A DNA stretch of 64,000 nucleotides from Megaleporinus macrocephalus (Eukaryota > Chordata > Actinopteri > Characiformes > Anostomidae), in assembly GCA_021613375.1 (NCBI GenBank), contig CM038711.1:20917694-20981693 (forward strand), given 5' to 3'. The position numbers and the translations under genes were made by a program. Under the pieces are notes generated by a model. That model saw only the letters and a list, made by a program, of their open reading frames with translations. It was not told the DNA's origin and ran no database searches. Below, in pieces: positions 25,201 through 35,850 of the stretch (positions are counted from its first letter, which is position 1; each line of letters begins with the position of its first letter).

Positions 25201-26482
25201 AGCGCTGGGACAGGTCTGCGGAAGATCAGGTCTATAATGATGCCTGCTCTGTGTGTTGGAGGGGTCTGATTGAGAGCAAGATCGATGGATGACAGCAGCA
25301 GTTCGAGACATAATGACTGCAGCGTGTTCGATGGAAGATTAAAGTCACCAAGGAGAATGAGTGGGGTTCCAAAGAGACTCAGAAGAACATCCAACTCCTC
25401 TATGAAGTTACATGGCAATGAATACAGGGCAATAAATAACAATTATATGTAGTTTAGTCAGAAAAAAATACACTAACAGCATACTATTCAAAGGAATAAA
25501 TAGAAAGATGAGAGAAGGAAAGTGGATTGAAGTTCCATGTTCTAGACAGGAGCAAACCTGTGCCAACACCCCTGCCAGTCTGTCTCAGAGAGTGGGAGAA
25601 GTTAAAGGCTGCTGGAGTTGCAGAGTTCTCAGGTTTGATCCAGGTCTCAAAGCTAGTAAGTTTAGTGAATGAGGAGATGCTTAGGCTGAGTAGTCCACTT
25701 AGTCACTGCAGTCACTGTAGACCATGACAGATGTCCAAGTCAATATAGACACCTCCTGAGAATGGCTAGTGAGGCCACTCCCTACAGTTTATACCTTGGG
25801 CCAATTCGAAATCACACCTGAACCTAGTAATTGCAATTAGCTCTAGAACCAGCAAAACAACCTGGTAACAAGTAGTCTAAGCCAAAAGTAAATTAAAAAA
25901 CTCAAAGCCTACCTTACCAACAGAGAAGACAAATCCATTCAGAACACACTAGCACACTAATTCTAGAAGGGACCACCTCCTCAATATGTCTGTCTAGCTG
26001 GAAAGGAGTTCACACCTTGGGCTAATCTGACACCACACCTGAAACTAGTAATTGCAGTTAGCTCCAGAACCAGCAAAACAACCTGGTTACATGCAGTCTA
26101 AGCCAGTACATATCCAGAACAGTTTATGTATAGACAGTGTACCTTACAGGGCTGAGGCCTTTAAATCCAGATCATGATCATAACATCCTGCCCTGAAAAC
26201 TGGATTGAGGAATTTATATACTTCTGGATGTTGCCTAAGCTGTTATCTGCCAAAACATTTCTCTCTCATTTTGATTCTTCTGCAGGGATGAGTACAGTTC
26301 CTGAAGTGGTGGTGGCACGTCACTGTGACCTGCGCGTCCTCGGCCTCTCCCTCATCACCAACAAGGTGGTCATTAACTACGACAGTGAGGATCGCGCTAA
26401 TCACGAGGAGGTGCTGGAGATCGGCCGCAGGCGCACCCAAGACTTCCAGCGGCTGGTCAGTCACGCGGTGGCTAAGATGTAG
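11383..26482 (+). CDS. pnp: Purine nucleoside phosphorylase (PNP), six coding exons, 286 aa
   Basis: Join 11383-11405, 15130-15299, 16878-16981, 21529-21704, 22493-22683, 26286-26482 (861 nt with stop). All introns begin GT and end AG and the frame is kept throughout. The protein is a cytosolic enzyme family member that phosphorolyses (deoxy)inosine and guanosine to the base plus (deoxy)ribose-1-phosphate in purine salvage, acting as a homotrimer. Numbering is human PNP +4. Visible active-site equivalents are His68, Arg88, His90, Tyr92, Ala120, Phe204, Glu205, Met223, Ser224, Asn247 and His261. The phosphate-loop Ser (human Ser33) is Thr37 here. Human PNP is 289 aa, so the length is complete. 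The start at 11383 lies in a CpG-rich block and gives the usual short N-terminus before the YTYEQY segment. Teleosts have several PNP paralogues; which one this is cannot be settled by eye. The family call is secure. Confidence 0.95.
12129..12153 (+). repeat. GT microsatellite in pnp intron 1
   Basis: About twelve GT units just inside the CpG-rich part of intron 1. Confidence 0.9.
12590..12735 (+). repeat. Imperfect ACT trinucleotide repeat in pnp intron 1
   Basis: Long run of ACT/ACC/ACA triplets (ACTACTACTATCACTACA and similar). It creates a spurious Thr-rich frame on the + strand and a Val-rich one on the minus strand. Confidence 0.8.
13391..13455 (+). repeat. Imperfect ACT trinucleotide repeat, left of foldback element
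   Basis: Triplets such as ACTACTAGTACTACTATG and ACTACTACTGATATTACTG. It continues in the same orientation beyond the foldback element at 13930-13982, suggesting the element was inserted into one tract. Confidence 0.7.
13472..13936. mobile_element. Foldback (long inverted repeat) element in pnp intron 1
   Basis: The left arm 13519-13664 is nearly the reverse complement of the right arm 13691-13892, around a spacer of about 26 bases. The inner ends are CCGGGGTACTTGGGAAG and CTTCCCGAGTACCCCGG. Weaker complementarity extends outward to about 13472 and 13936 (AGAACTTGAACCTG versus CAGGTTCAGGTTCT-type words). The right arm is about 56 bases longer because of extra units of an 11-16-base motif (ACCTGAATTTT and variants). 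No coding frame is present. Confidence 0.8.
15130..15299 (+). CDS. pnp: pnp coding exon 2
   Basis: Encodes residues 8-64 and the first base of Val65, with acceptor CTTCAG before it and donor GTAGGT after it. It carries the phosphate-binding loop ICGTGLGG (residues 34-41), where Thr37 replaces the common Ser. The length is 170 nt. This exon has two decayed relatives in the window, near 7.7 kb and 16.0 kb. Confidence 0.95.
15994..16113 (+). pseudogene. Decayed copy of PNP exon 2, inside intron 2
   Basis: The part at about 16014-16080 matches functional exon 2 with six mismatches by eye over about 65 bases, four of them at synonymous positions. A block of about 30 bases covering the FPYEDIP codons is deleted, the 5' quarter is degenerate, and no acceptor precedes it. 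It lies about 700 bases after functional exon 2. It is best read as a fossil of a former PNP exon, not as an alternative exon. Confidence 0.85.
16384..16496. repeat. Small inverted repeat in pnp intron 2
   Basis: GTGTTTCATTGGTTCAAC (16384-16401) pairs with GTTGAACTAATGAAGCAC (16479-16496) with two mismatches, both able to form G-U pairs. The loop is about 77 bases and AT-rich. It is possibly a MITE remnant. Confidence 0.45.
16878..16981 (+). CDS. pnp: pnp coding exon 3
   Basis: Encodes residues 65-99 including EGHAG (His68) and [10 protein letters not shown] (Arg88, His90, Tyr92), which contact phosphate and ribose in characterised PNPs. Acceptor CTACAG and donor GTGAGT flank it; it ends in phase 0. 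Human PNP has Pro where Glu66 stands here. Confidence 0.95.
18775..18895 (+). repeat. Degenerate CTAGCAACA-type minisatellite
   Basis: Words CACCTAGCAACAACCTGGAA, GGCTAGCAACACC, TGCCTAACAACAC and CAACCACCTGGGATAAC form a decayed tandem array of the kind common in fish. It lies in pnp intron 3. Confidence 0.5.
21529..21704 (+). CDS. pnp: pnp coding exon 4
   Basis: Encodes residues 100-157 plus two bases of Arg158. It contains VTNAAGG (residues 117-123), the base/phosphate-binding turn with Ala120, and the conserved DHINFPGF and GQNP segments. Acceptor CTCACAG, donor GTGAGA. Confidence 0.95.
22167..22218 (+). repeat. GT microsatellite, 26 uninterrupted units
   Basis: A perfect 52-base GT run in pnp intron 4, likely polymorphic. 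Confidence 0.95.
22493..22683 (+). CDS. pnp: pnp coding exon 5
   Basis: Encodes the end of Arg158 to the first base of Gly222. It contains FPCMSDAYD and the purine-binding segment [10 protein letters not shown] with Phe204 and Glu205 (human Phe200 and Glu201). Acceptor GTGCAG, donor GTGAGT. Confidence 0.95.
24700..25740 (-). mobile_element. L2-type LINE: endonuclease piece joined to the 3' tail
   Basis: On the minus strand, from 25740 downward, broken frames read [16 protein letters not shown] then RQTGR, then (after shifts) [25 protein letters not shown] and [17 protein letters not shown]. These match the order of an L2-clade apurinic endonuclease (ETW, GDFN and DLIF boxes) and the linker after it. 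At about 24700-24770 the sequence becomes the L2/V-SINE-type 3' tail (GTAAGTCGCTCTTGG then TCTGCTAAATGCC on the minus strand). The reverse transcriptase is missing. The element lies in pnp intron 5. Confidence 0.75.
25791..26105 (+). repeat. Two tandem diverged copies of a 95-base unit in pnp intron 5
   Basis: Unit 1 (25791-25885) and unit 2 (26011-26105) share ACCTTGGGCCAATTCG-like starts, CACACCTGAA, CTAGTAATTGCA, GTTAGCTC or ATTAGCTC, AGAACCAGCAAAACAACCTG and AGTCTAAGCC. They are 220 bases apart and just upstream of the last pnp exon. Confidence 0.65.
26286..26482 (+). CDS. pnp: pnp coding exon 6 (last, with stop)
   Basis: Encodes residues 222-286 and TAG. It carries MSTVPE (Met223, Ser224), SLITNK (Asn247, purine binding) and NHEEVL (His261). 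The tail after HEEVL is basic (GRRR) and differs from the mammalian C-terminus, as is usual for this variable end. Confidence 0.95.
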
Positions 26483-26830
26483 CCCCAACTTAGTCATTAA
26501 CCAAATGCAACTATGAAGGTGCACGGGTAGAATGCTGCAAAGACATAATTGCACTAATGACAGACGTATAAAATATATTCTAGTAGTAAATAGTAGCTTA
26601 TTCTAAGGTTTTACCTTCATCAGCATGCATCCAATTGATACTTTATGCCTTGATTTTACTGAAATGATCATTATGACAGACTACCTACAGACAATAATAT
26701 TTAATACTTCAGTTTACACTCCATGACGCTCAGCAACTTACTGCTGTGAAATGGCCAGTGCCCATCACATTATATGACATTAATAAACCTATTTGTTTGG
26801 ACACTCTTGTACTTATAAAGTGTCCCTGTC
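26483..26830 (+). other. pnp: pnp 3' UTR with polyadenylation signal
   Basis: The AT-rich sequence after the stop contains AATAAA at 26782-26787, followed by a T/G-rich stretch. A second AATAAA at 26910-26915 could be used instead. Either gives a short 3' UTR. Confidence 0.5.
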
Positions 26831-27079
26831 ACGTGACATTGTCATTAACTGCACTGAGAGATCACTTTACTTCCATTAGGCTAATATATTCACTTGATAA
26901 AATTACTTGAATAAAGAAGAAATATATACAAAATGGTAAATAATCTTATAATATTAAACGTGGTTTCATGTTTTTGTGCAGTAAGAAGACCAGTTTAACA
27001 CTGTGGGTGCTAAAACCCATGATTTTGCAGTGTGTACTGTGCATTCCTTGTGCGCTATAGCATTCTTTCTTAACCCTGT

Positions 27080-27410
27080 AGGCCAACTGTCCTGCACATT
27101 TTAGAGTATTTCCTCCTGCATCACAGCCACATTAACTGGGCAGTACAGGGCAGTGGGCTTCCAGGCCCAAGTTGATAAACAGTGCACTAAACGTCTGATT
27201 CCTGACCTGAGGCCAGGTAGCACAGGCAAAACATCAGTTTTTATGTACAGGTTTGAACTTATTTTTAACAGTGATTTTTAATGCATTTGAAGAAATAGGC
27301 CTGCATAAAAACATGCTTTTATCAGTCATATGTGAAGATTTCCAGTCTTTCTCTAGTAAAGCCTAGTATGTACAAAAACAACACAAAATAAAACAAAGCC
27401 AGCCTTAATA
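27080..27410 (+). repeat. Dispersed repeat, copy A
   Basis: The part 27180-27410 shares ordered words with 43395-43615: CCTGACC, AGTTTTT then ATGTACA, TCAGTGATTTTT or AACAGTGATTTTT, ATTTGAAGAAATAGGCCT, CAGTCTTT and AACAAAGCCAGCCT. The left part (TGTCCTGCACATTTTAGAG) matches a very common fish repeat end. Confidence 0.55.
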
Positions 27411-27419
27411 ACTTCCCCA

Positions 27420-29120
27420 TGGATGAAATAAAAGGAAAGCTACATTATGACCTGGCCATTCGATCAGAATGAAAGCATTCATGTTTGCGCTATGATTGTG
27501 TGGTGCAAGTTTTAGTGAACTGGCATGTTGTCCCCTTTGTGACACACTGACTGCAGCAGCTACTTGCCTGAAACTAATATCTATGTTAGAGTGCTTTCAT
27601 ACACCAACTTGCTGCTTTTTAGTTAATTTTCTGCCAATGAACTCAAGTGTTCAATAATAGACACAGTACTAAAGAGCCATATATGTGATAATCCATCACT
27701 GTTGGGTCTCAAATTTGCAGGTACAGATTGGGTGAAGACCCCTACTCTGTACACACAATGGATCCTCAAAATACACCAACCCAACAAATGGTTCATTGTT
27801 TTGCATTTCAAATTGTACTGTAAACTTTGAACAATGTCAGCCTTAAGCAGGTACATGTAACTCATTAGGCCAGTCTGATTGGTATTCTACAGGCAAATGC
27901 TCCAACTTCTCGTTCTAAAGCCTCAGAACAAATACACAAATATGGGGTACTTGACTTCTTCTTAGTATAACTTTTACTGGCATTGACACAGCAAAAGTAG
28001 TTACAGGCACTTCCAAGAAACAACATTTATTAAGCAAGCAAGTGAAAATTCTAGTCTAGTTTGTAACCAAAGAAAATCATGTGAATGTTTGTATAAAAAA
28101 CATCTACAAAGTGCCTACAACAAATAGTTTACAAGTGACTACCTAACCAATAGCATTTTGCTGCTTGACATTCTAGCCTACTTAGGGGGCAGTTGACACT
28201 GTATACATTCTTTGAGGGCAGGCTGTTTTTTGGATGCCTCTTGTTTTATGTGCCCTGTGTGGCTGTGTTTTGTGCAGAAAAATCTACTCAAAATGCTCAA
28301 GTTATGTACTAAAAAATCAAATGAAAGAGAAGACGGGTGATTGTTGTAATGGAGGAGGGTTTACCTGACTGCAGTCTACCAAGATTATTTCATGAAATAA
28401 AGGAAAAGCAGGGTTTTTTTAGATTAGCTTGTTTTTTTCTAGCAGCACCATGTTTAGTAGTTTAAAATCAGCAACAGTAGTTTAACAGTATTAGTTAAGC
28501 TGCTTGCCTCGATTAAAAGTAATTAAAAGTATGGCTTGCTAGCACAGCTGATTAATTAGCAATAGGGAGCCATGCAGCTGGAAGCAGTATTTGAAAAATT
28601 CCCCACACATCTTTTCTGCATCACAAAAAAGTATAGCCCCCCTAAACTAGTTTTCATATCCACAGTAGCCTTTAGATAATCATTGATCAGGCAAAAAGGT
28701 TTGGTATTAAAGAATTGACTGTAGGAAAGAATGCCATACCTCTGTTACTGTAGAAGAGTTGTAGAACAAACTGAGATATATACATTTTAACAAAAACAAA
28801 GGGTGAGGGTGAATGTCTTTTGATCAGGTACCTTTTAAATGTCAATAGATTAAGTTGTTCTATCATATATTTGTCCTGTCTTTCAACTTTGTTGGTTTCT
28901 TTCTTGAGGACTAAGTGGTGTTTTGTGGCATTAAATTGGAAAATGGTGTCTGATTGGTTTTACTTATCTGTCTTAAAACGTCCAAAATTATAGAAAGCTG
29001 TTGTATTTTCTATAATAACATGCAAAATATTCTGTATTGCACATTCAAAATAAATATGTAACAACATGATGCAACTATTTTATGTTTGTGATTTCTCATT
29101 TTCCTCACTTTGTCTAGTGC
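27420..29120. other. No gene seen between pnp and the LINE
   Basis: AT-rich, short frames only, no recognised element. Confidence 0.55.
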
Positions 29121-29124
29121 TGCT

Positions 29125-29593
29125 TGTAATTTGTACATATCAATCAATCAATCAATCAACCTTTATTTAATCTCGGAAATACATTGAGGGATGACCCTCA
29201 TTTTCAATGCAGCCGAGCATATACAGTTAAAGGGATTGAAAACAAAATGAGCAAAAATAATAAATTAAATACCAATTTTAAATAAACATTTAATATAGAT
29301 GCATTAAAAATACAATGTAAAAAATGTTAGAAAATTATTATAAAAGAATATAAAAGAATATAAAATAAACATATTACATACACCAAGATAATAAAAAGTT
29401 GAAATGCTAATAAAAAAATACTCAATAAAACAATCACGATAAAAAAAATGGATAATTATAATAATAAAAATACAAATAATAAATAAATAAATAAAAAGAT
29501 AGTAATAATTAAAAAAAAAAAATAACTAAAATAAAAGTAAAATAAAACAAACGTAAAAAACAAAATTAAATAAAAATAAAAATTAAATAAATA

Positions 29594-29634
<41 letters not shown>

Positions 29635-31515
29635 GATAAAAATAAAATCCTAGTAGATTTATTCATTTAAAACAGTCACAGGCTTTCTGATGGTGATTAG
29701 AAACTAAAAGTTTAAAATGGTTTAGTGATCCCAGCGAGCTGAGCTTCAGAGTTTCCTGGAGAGAGTTCCAGCTCGCTGGTGCACTGTAGCTAAAAGCAGA
29801 TTTTCCCAGTTCACTAAAAACTCTCGGTACCTGACAGGTGATCCAGCCACTAGAGCGAGTCTGATAATTATTGTTATTTATTGAAATCAGAGAAGAGATG
29901 TAAGCTGGCAAATGGCCGGAGAGTGATTTATAGATAAAAATAAGCCAATGAGCTTCTCTTCGTGCAGCTAGTGAGGACCAACCAACTCTATCATAGAGTC
30001 TGCAGTGGTGAGTACTGTAAGGGTCTCCAGTTATAAATCTCAGAGCAGAGTGATAGATTGAATCTAGCGGTTTGAGGGCACTGGCGGACGCTTTATTATA
30101 AATTACATCGCCGTAGTCCAGGACTGCAAGTATGGTTGCCTCCACTATTCTTTTCCTAGCGTACGTGGGTAGACAGGATTTATTCCGATAAAGGAATCCG
30201 AGCTTCTGTCTGCACTTAATGGCGAGTTTGCTTATATGGGATTTAAAGGAGAGTTTTTCATCCAGCCAGATGTATTTATATTCGCTGACTCGCTCGATGC
30301 TGGATCCTGTCAGGGTATTAATATTTATGGAATCTAAAACACTATCTGAAAATCTGGAAAACAACATGAATTTGGTTTTATTAGCATTTAAAACCAACTT
30401 AAGTTTATATAGAGCAGTCTGTAAAGAGTTAAAAGAATGTTGGAGTTTATCTAGTGCAGCGTGAGCTGAATCTGCTGAGCAGTATAAGATTGAATCATCT
30501 GCATAAAGGTGTAATTTGGAGTCTAAGGTAGAGACAGCAAGTTCATTGATAAAAATATTAAATAAAACTGGGCCCAGGATTGAGCCCTGAGGAACCCCTT
30601 TCGTTATAGGCTGAAGGTCAGATTTATGGTTACCGAGAGACACACATTGCTTCCTACCAGAAAGGTAATCCTGGGCCCACAGAACTGAATTACTGCTAAA
30701 ACCAATCTTATGTAAGGAACCTAGTAATAAATCATGATCAACAGTATCAAAGGCTTTTGTGAGATCAATAAAAATGGCAGCACAGAACTTTTTCCTGTCT
30801 AAGGCCAAATAAAGATCATTTAAAACCAGCATGGTGGCAGAGATGATGCTGTGTCTTTCTCTGAAACCAGACTGATACGTGGACAGGACTGAGTTTTCAT
30901 ACAGAAAAGATTTAAGCTGGTTATTTACTAAGGATTCTAAAATTTTGGATAAACAAGAGAGTTTTGAGATTGGTCTATAATTATTTAAATCTGTCGCATC
31001 TCCTCCTTTATGCAGAGGAATAACATGTGCTGTTTTCCAGATACTGGGAATTCTGCAGGATAAAATAGAAAGATTAAAAATATATGTAACATGTTCTAAA
31101 ATAACTGGGGTTGCCAGACGCAGAAGGTTGGGGTCCAGACCGTCCTCACCTTTTGTTTTTCGAGGATTAATAGAAGAAAGGGCATTAGCTACAATGTATG
31201 GGGAACAGGTCTGGAGTGTGAAGATATCCTGATTCTGGGAAGCAGTAGTGGTGATGGTAGGCTGATCTATGGGCAGGTTTATGTCAATGTTTTTAAATAT
31301 CTGACCAGCTGCAGCAAAGTGTGCATTAAAAGCTTGGCATAATTCTTGCTGGCCAGAGATCAAATTATTATCAACTAGAATTTTCGTTGTGGGTTGTTGA
31401 GGATTGTTCTTGAGGAGGTTTACTGCTTTCCAGAAATCCTGTGTGTTTGAGGAATTAGAAATTCGGCTGAGGAAATAATCTGATTTGGCTTTTCTGATTA
31501 CACATAATCCAGCAA
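29125..31515 (-). mobile_element. 5'-truncated LINE with 3' UTR and tetranucleotide tail
   Basis: Read on the minus strand, the element begins near 31515 inside the coding region, runs through a reverse transcriptase frame ending at 29663, then an A/T-rich 3' UTR with an (ATT)n run (29596-29634), and ends in repeated TTGA/GATT units at 29128-29160. The tail and 5' truncation are hallmarks of target-primed reverse transcription. The clade looks like the jockey superfamily (CR1/L2/Rex1-like); this is family-level recognition only. Confidence 0.85.
29663..31363 (-). CDS. LINE reverse transcriptase frame, endonuclease missing
   Basis: The uninterrupted frame has 566 codons from a TTG at 31363; it is open further upstream to about 31510 (VIRKAKSDYFL then RISNSSNTQDFWKAVN), so the ORF is truncated by the element's 5' end rather than starting at an ATG. 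Within the 566 codons: KGEDGLDP near 71-78, DLNNYRPIS near 125-133, motif A FIDLTKAFD (Asp200), GVPQGSILGP (256-265), the catalytic YADD (287-290), and EYKYIWLDEKLSF near 361, where relatives usually have two more residues. The apurinic-like endonuclease domain is absent. The lack of stops or shifts suggests a recent insertion. Confidence 0.85.
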   Translation of the reverse strand: MISGQQELCQAFNAHFAAAGQIFKNIDINLPIDQPTITTTASQNQDIFTLQTCSPYIVANALSSINPRKTKGEDGLDPNLLRLATPVILEHVTYIFNLSILSCRIPSIWKTAHVIPLHKGGDATDLNNYRPISKLSCLSKILESLVNNQLKSFLYENSVLSTYQSGFRERHSIISATMLVLNDLYLALDRKKFCAAIFIDLTKAFDTVDHDLLLGSLHKIGFSSNSVLWAQDYLSGRKQCVSLGNHKSDLQPITKGVPQGSILGPVLFNIFINELAVSTLDSKLHLYADDSILYCSADSAHAALDKLQHSFNSLQTALYKLKLVLNANKTKFMLFSRFSDSVLDSININTLTGSSIERVSEYKYIWLDEKLSFKSHISKLAIKCRQKLGFLYRNKSCLPTYARKRIVEATILAVLDYGDVIYNKASASALKPLDSIYHSALRFITGDPYSTHHCRLYDRVGWSSLAARREAHWLIFIYKSLSGHLPAYISSLISINNNNYQTRSSGWITCQVPRVFSELGKSAFSYSAPASWNSLQETLKLSSLGSLNHFKLLVSNHHQKACDCFK

Positions 31516-31519
31516 TGAT

Positions 31520-34500
31520 GCCAATTTGTATTTTGAGGACAGGACATACATGTCATACATACTGCATCCACACCCTGAGCTACACACACATATTAAATTA
31601 CTGAATGAGAAGACTTCCCTTGAAAAAAAAAAAAAAACACCATTCACTGCATTATTGATTCATTCCGGCTGCTGCGTCCCAGAAGTAGAGCTCATATGAA
31701 TTATTAAGCCTGTGAAATTTACAGTGGAGACGTCTTAAGCAGGAGAGTAAAACCCTTCAACTAGTATACAAGAAGAGACGCATACACAGTGTTTACAGAT
31801 GAGAAAGCCAATGAAACGTGATTGACGTTTGAGATAATTGCATCAGTAGACATTGAGGGAATGAAACCACCGTCTGCGAATACTCAGCACTCACTGCTGC
31901 TGAGATAAAGGCCAGGAAATGAAGCAATCAAGCAGAAAGAACATTATTGTTTCAGAATGTGCAATTTGATGTTGAGGGTTTGCTCGAATGCATTTCTCAC
32001 ACCAGAATTCATATTCCTAAAATCCATTTCTTGTTCAAAATGCACTATTACACTTCAAACTAAAGCCCTTGTTCAGCACTTTGTAGACTAGGTTGCGTAT
32101 TTGTATAAGGCACCTTCAGTAACACTGAACAAGCTGAGCATTTACACTCTTTATATGCTGCTCAAACTCTTTCTGAACTTAAACTTTCCAGCATAATCAT
32201 CTGTTTCAGTTAACTTTGCTGTTCATGAAGTTGGGATATAGCCTAAACGATTCCAACAAAACATTGCAGGTGACATTGCCATTCTCAAGGTTGCCTTTCA
32301 GCAGACACTAATTAAAAAAGTGACAAAAACAGCATTAGGATTATTTGCATTTAAATCAGGTTATAGATCATTCAGATGCCACACACTTACAAATAAAAGT
32401 TAACTGCAGTCATGTGCTGGATGTTTCAGATGTTTTTAAAGTGCAGCAGAAAAGCTGAATAAACAATAAGTAATGTAATCTGTCTGTTTTAATACTGACC
32501 AAGGTACCCTTTCATTTTAAATAGAAAAACAAATAACAGCATTGCAGTATTACAGGTGTGTCGGACATTCTTTTAGTGCTGGGAAAGTTCTTTAACAGTA
32601 TTAATGCAGACTTAAATGGCCATTCTGTCATAAAACTGTTGTGTTTTATAGTACTGGGTAAGCAGGCTCATGTTAGCAAATTTTGGGTCTTTGGCACAGT
32701 AGTGTGATTTCTGTGTCCAGAAGAAAAGAAAATAAAGTATTTACGATGTATTTCTTTTGAAGGCTGTTTGGCAAGCATTTAAGTCTTTAAAGAACTAGCA
32801 ATCAATAAGGTGAGCTGCTAAATCATCAAAAAGCATTAGAATTAAAATCTGATCAAAACAATCAGTGTTATTAGAGGCAAATTAAAAAGAGACAATGTTT
32901 AAATAAAAACATTTGTTATTTTCACCTAAACTGTTCAACAAATTGTTACTTGGATGCTAGTTGCTAACTGTGGATTTTACAGGCTGGCAGAGGGTGAACT
33001 TTGCTGGGTTATGATTAGACAAACACTGTCTGTTACATTAACTATTAATAAAAATGCTTACTATCTGTATTTAATTAAACCCTCCTTAACAGCTTGTTCC
33101 TGCTATGAATGACTGCCCTGCTAAAAACAGCAGCATAGACTAGCCTAGCTCGGCAAATGTTATATTGTGATGCATGTAAGCTTCTTAACCAGTATGAACA
33201 AACTGGGTGACCAGCTAAACTAACCCTGTGTGTACAGCAACATTTCTCAGCCTCATCTCTTAGCTTTCTGTCCTCCTCTGGCAAGTCTTTTTTTTAGTTA
33301 TCCATTCTCACTACTGTAAAGATTATTTTTGAAGTTGAAAAAAGCTACAATAAGTAAAAGTGTATAAAGCTACAATAGAACATTCAGTTTCCTGTAATGT
33401 TAACTTTCTGTCTTGAGTATTTAACAGCTAATCAGATAGCCTAAAGTTGTATTTGAACCTTCCTCCGACCTTTAACAAATATCATCAGAAAGGAAGTTTT
33501 TCTAGTCTTTAAACCAGAAAACCCCACTTTAAGACCACTCAGGCACCATTGTAGGTGTGTTTGCAACAGATGTAGGGATGTTAATTGTTTTAATTTTGGT
33601 TTGCATGTGCCACTGTGATGTATTTGGAAAACTCTGATGTATTGAATTTTATCAGTCAGACCCAGCAATGTTCAGATTTTTTATTTATAACGCTGTGACT
33701 TAAAAGCAGCAGCTGACTAGTTGTTACAAGTGTCATTCCTTTGAGTTTGCTGCTGACTCGTTCATGTCATTGTGCTGATTAACTTAAGCGAATTTGCAGC
33801 TAATTAAACTCATAGCCAATGAAGAGAGTGAGGCACATTCCAATCCATCAGCGTGTTGTGGACAGACCTGGCCCACTGCACGGCACTTTAATCTGATCCT
33901 GTGCAAGAAATAGTCTCTCTCCTTCGCTGACAGGAGGATGCATCCAGATTGCTGACTCTGACAGGGTACATGATCTTATTAAGGAATAGTTTGGCAACAA
34001 AAATTATACACTTTTGTTTTAGCTTAAACGTAGCCGAGGCATCTTTTGCATCTGTTTGTTTGACTGTTTAGTTTTACTGTAGAACCAGAAGAGTTAAAGG
34101 TTTTCCACATATTCCCCATTTTTTAATCCAATCATGCATCTGAATGTGCTGGAACAACAAGAGGCTCCATCTCACAACTTCCAGAACCTAAAGGACCTGC
34201 TGTTAATATTTTGGTGTCAGTTACACCTTCAAAGGTCTTGTACAATTTATGCCTCAGTGGGTCGGAGCTGTTTTAGAGGCCCCCAGGGGGACCAACAGCA
34301 TAGTAGGCAGGTGTTTTGGCTAATCTTTGTATGTATACACTGACTTTCATTATATCACAAGAATAATTCAATTTTAGGGACCTTTGTTGCAGCTTAGTTT
34401 CCATATACAGACAGAGAAGTGAACAGTACATATTAAAATGTATAACGTGCTTATGACAAATTATTATTACCCTATGTTATTATGTTAAAACTCTTTTACT

Positions 34501-35330
34501 TGATTACAAAATTTGAAATGCATTAAGTATTGTATAAAGGGCTGTCCTTATATTTCCATTTTTATTTTGTTAAATGCTGACACTATTCAATTTTATAGTG
34601 TAAAATGTCAGAAATATTTGAATATAGAAAGTTCCTCAATTCATGACTGAACCCGTGCTTCCACAGTCAACTACTATTATCAACTCACTTGACAGACAGA
34701 AAGTGTGCTTACACAAGAGCCAGTTATCTGATATGATCTACTGGACAAAAATGTCAGTCGGTGTGTTCTGAAAGTGACAGTAAGTTAATACGATCGGTGA
34801 GGGACAGTCAGTCAATAGCACATCTGGAAACACTGCCGCCCACCACTTGGCCGGGCACCAGCAGGGTGGCTGCTGACGGGCGAAGTTGAGAAGTACAGAA
34901 AGTCTTTGTTCAGCAGAGATGCCTCGGCCTATTTGCTCAGTCGCTTTTGTCCCCACGCAATCGATCTGCTCTGAGTTTATTCAGGAGGCAAGGGCACATG
35001 GATTATCATTTTGGAATGAGAGGCGTCACAGGGGAGATGTGATTAAGACATCGACTTCTATGCTGCACCATCCTATGCTTTGATGTTCTCACAGCATTTT
35101 CCTTCTGCTGTGCACTGTAAAAAATGGTTTGTTATAACCAAAAAAATCTTAATGCAGTAACAAGTAATTAAACTAGTTTCTTTTAACCAGAAAAAATACG
35201 GATTTAGTGATTCTGAAGCTCTAGGCAAAAGAAAAGAATGGTTCCCACTGGAAACACATTTTTTAATTTTTAAGGCTCTGGGTCGACTCCATCTGCAGTG
35301 CAAAATGATATGTTGTCAAGTGAAGCCTCA
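31520..35330. other. No gene seen; unannotated intergenic
   Basis: No coding frame of note. The part 33700-33930 has balanced composition with CAGCTAATTAAACTC and could be a conserved non-coding element, but nothing in a single sequence proves this. Confidence 0.5.
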
Positions 35331-35334
35331 AACG

Positions 35335-35670
35335 TAGAGGTGTGCTGTTACAATACTAGATATCGGTATCAGTCAAAATCATTGGATCGGATATTGGAAG
35401 AAAAAGTTTTATTGGATATTATCCATTAGCCTAAACTATCATGTAATTGCTTAACTAAATTTCAGTTTAGATTACAATTATGTTGTGGTTTATGTATTTT
35501 TTTTAGGGAAGTAGATGATTTGCATTCAGACAAATGTATTATTAACGATTCAGTTGATTAAGAGAGGGGAAATGACGTTACGGGATCGGTGTCAGTATCA
35601 GCAGATGCTCAAGACTGCAGTACTGGACATGAAAAAGTGGTACCGAGTCACACCAACCCAAACGTAAACC
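35335..35670. repeat. TATCGG-rich dispersed repeat
   Basis: The left part has ATACTAGATATCGGTATCAG and GGATCGGATATTGG; the right part has GGGATCGGTGTCAGTATCAG, then GCAGTACTGGACATG and AAAAGTGGTACCGAGTCA. This matches a widespread fish DNA-transposon-derived repeat in style. Borders are approximate. Confidence 0.45.
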
Positions 35671-35850
35671 TTGTAAGTAATAAAGTAATTTTATTAAGCA
35701 AAATGTTGCTTGTTTTACAAAATATTCTGCATACATGGAGAGACATTTAAGCGCAGAATGATGTAGAAGTAAACTACAGAGTAATCACCCAGGAAGTAAT
35801 GAGAAGTAATTACTCATTTGTAATGGAATGTTTTTTTTTTTGGATCTATC

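Noticed and set aside
30219..30464. 81-codon + strand frame
   Set aside because: Antisense of the LINE reverse transcriptase.
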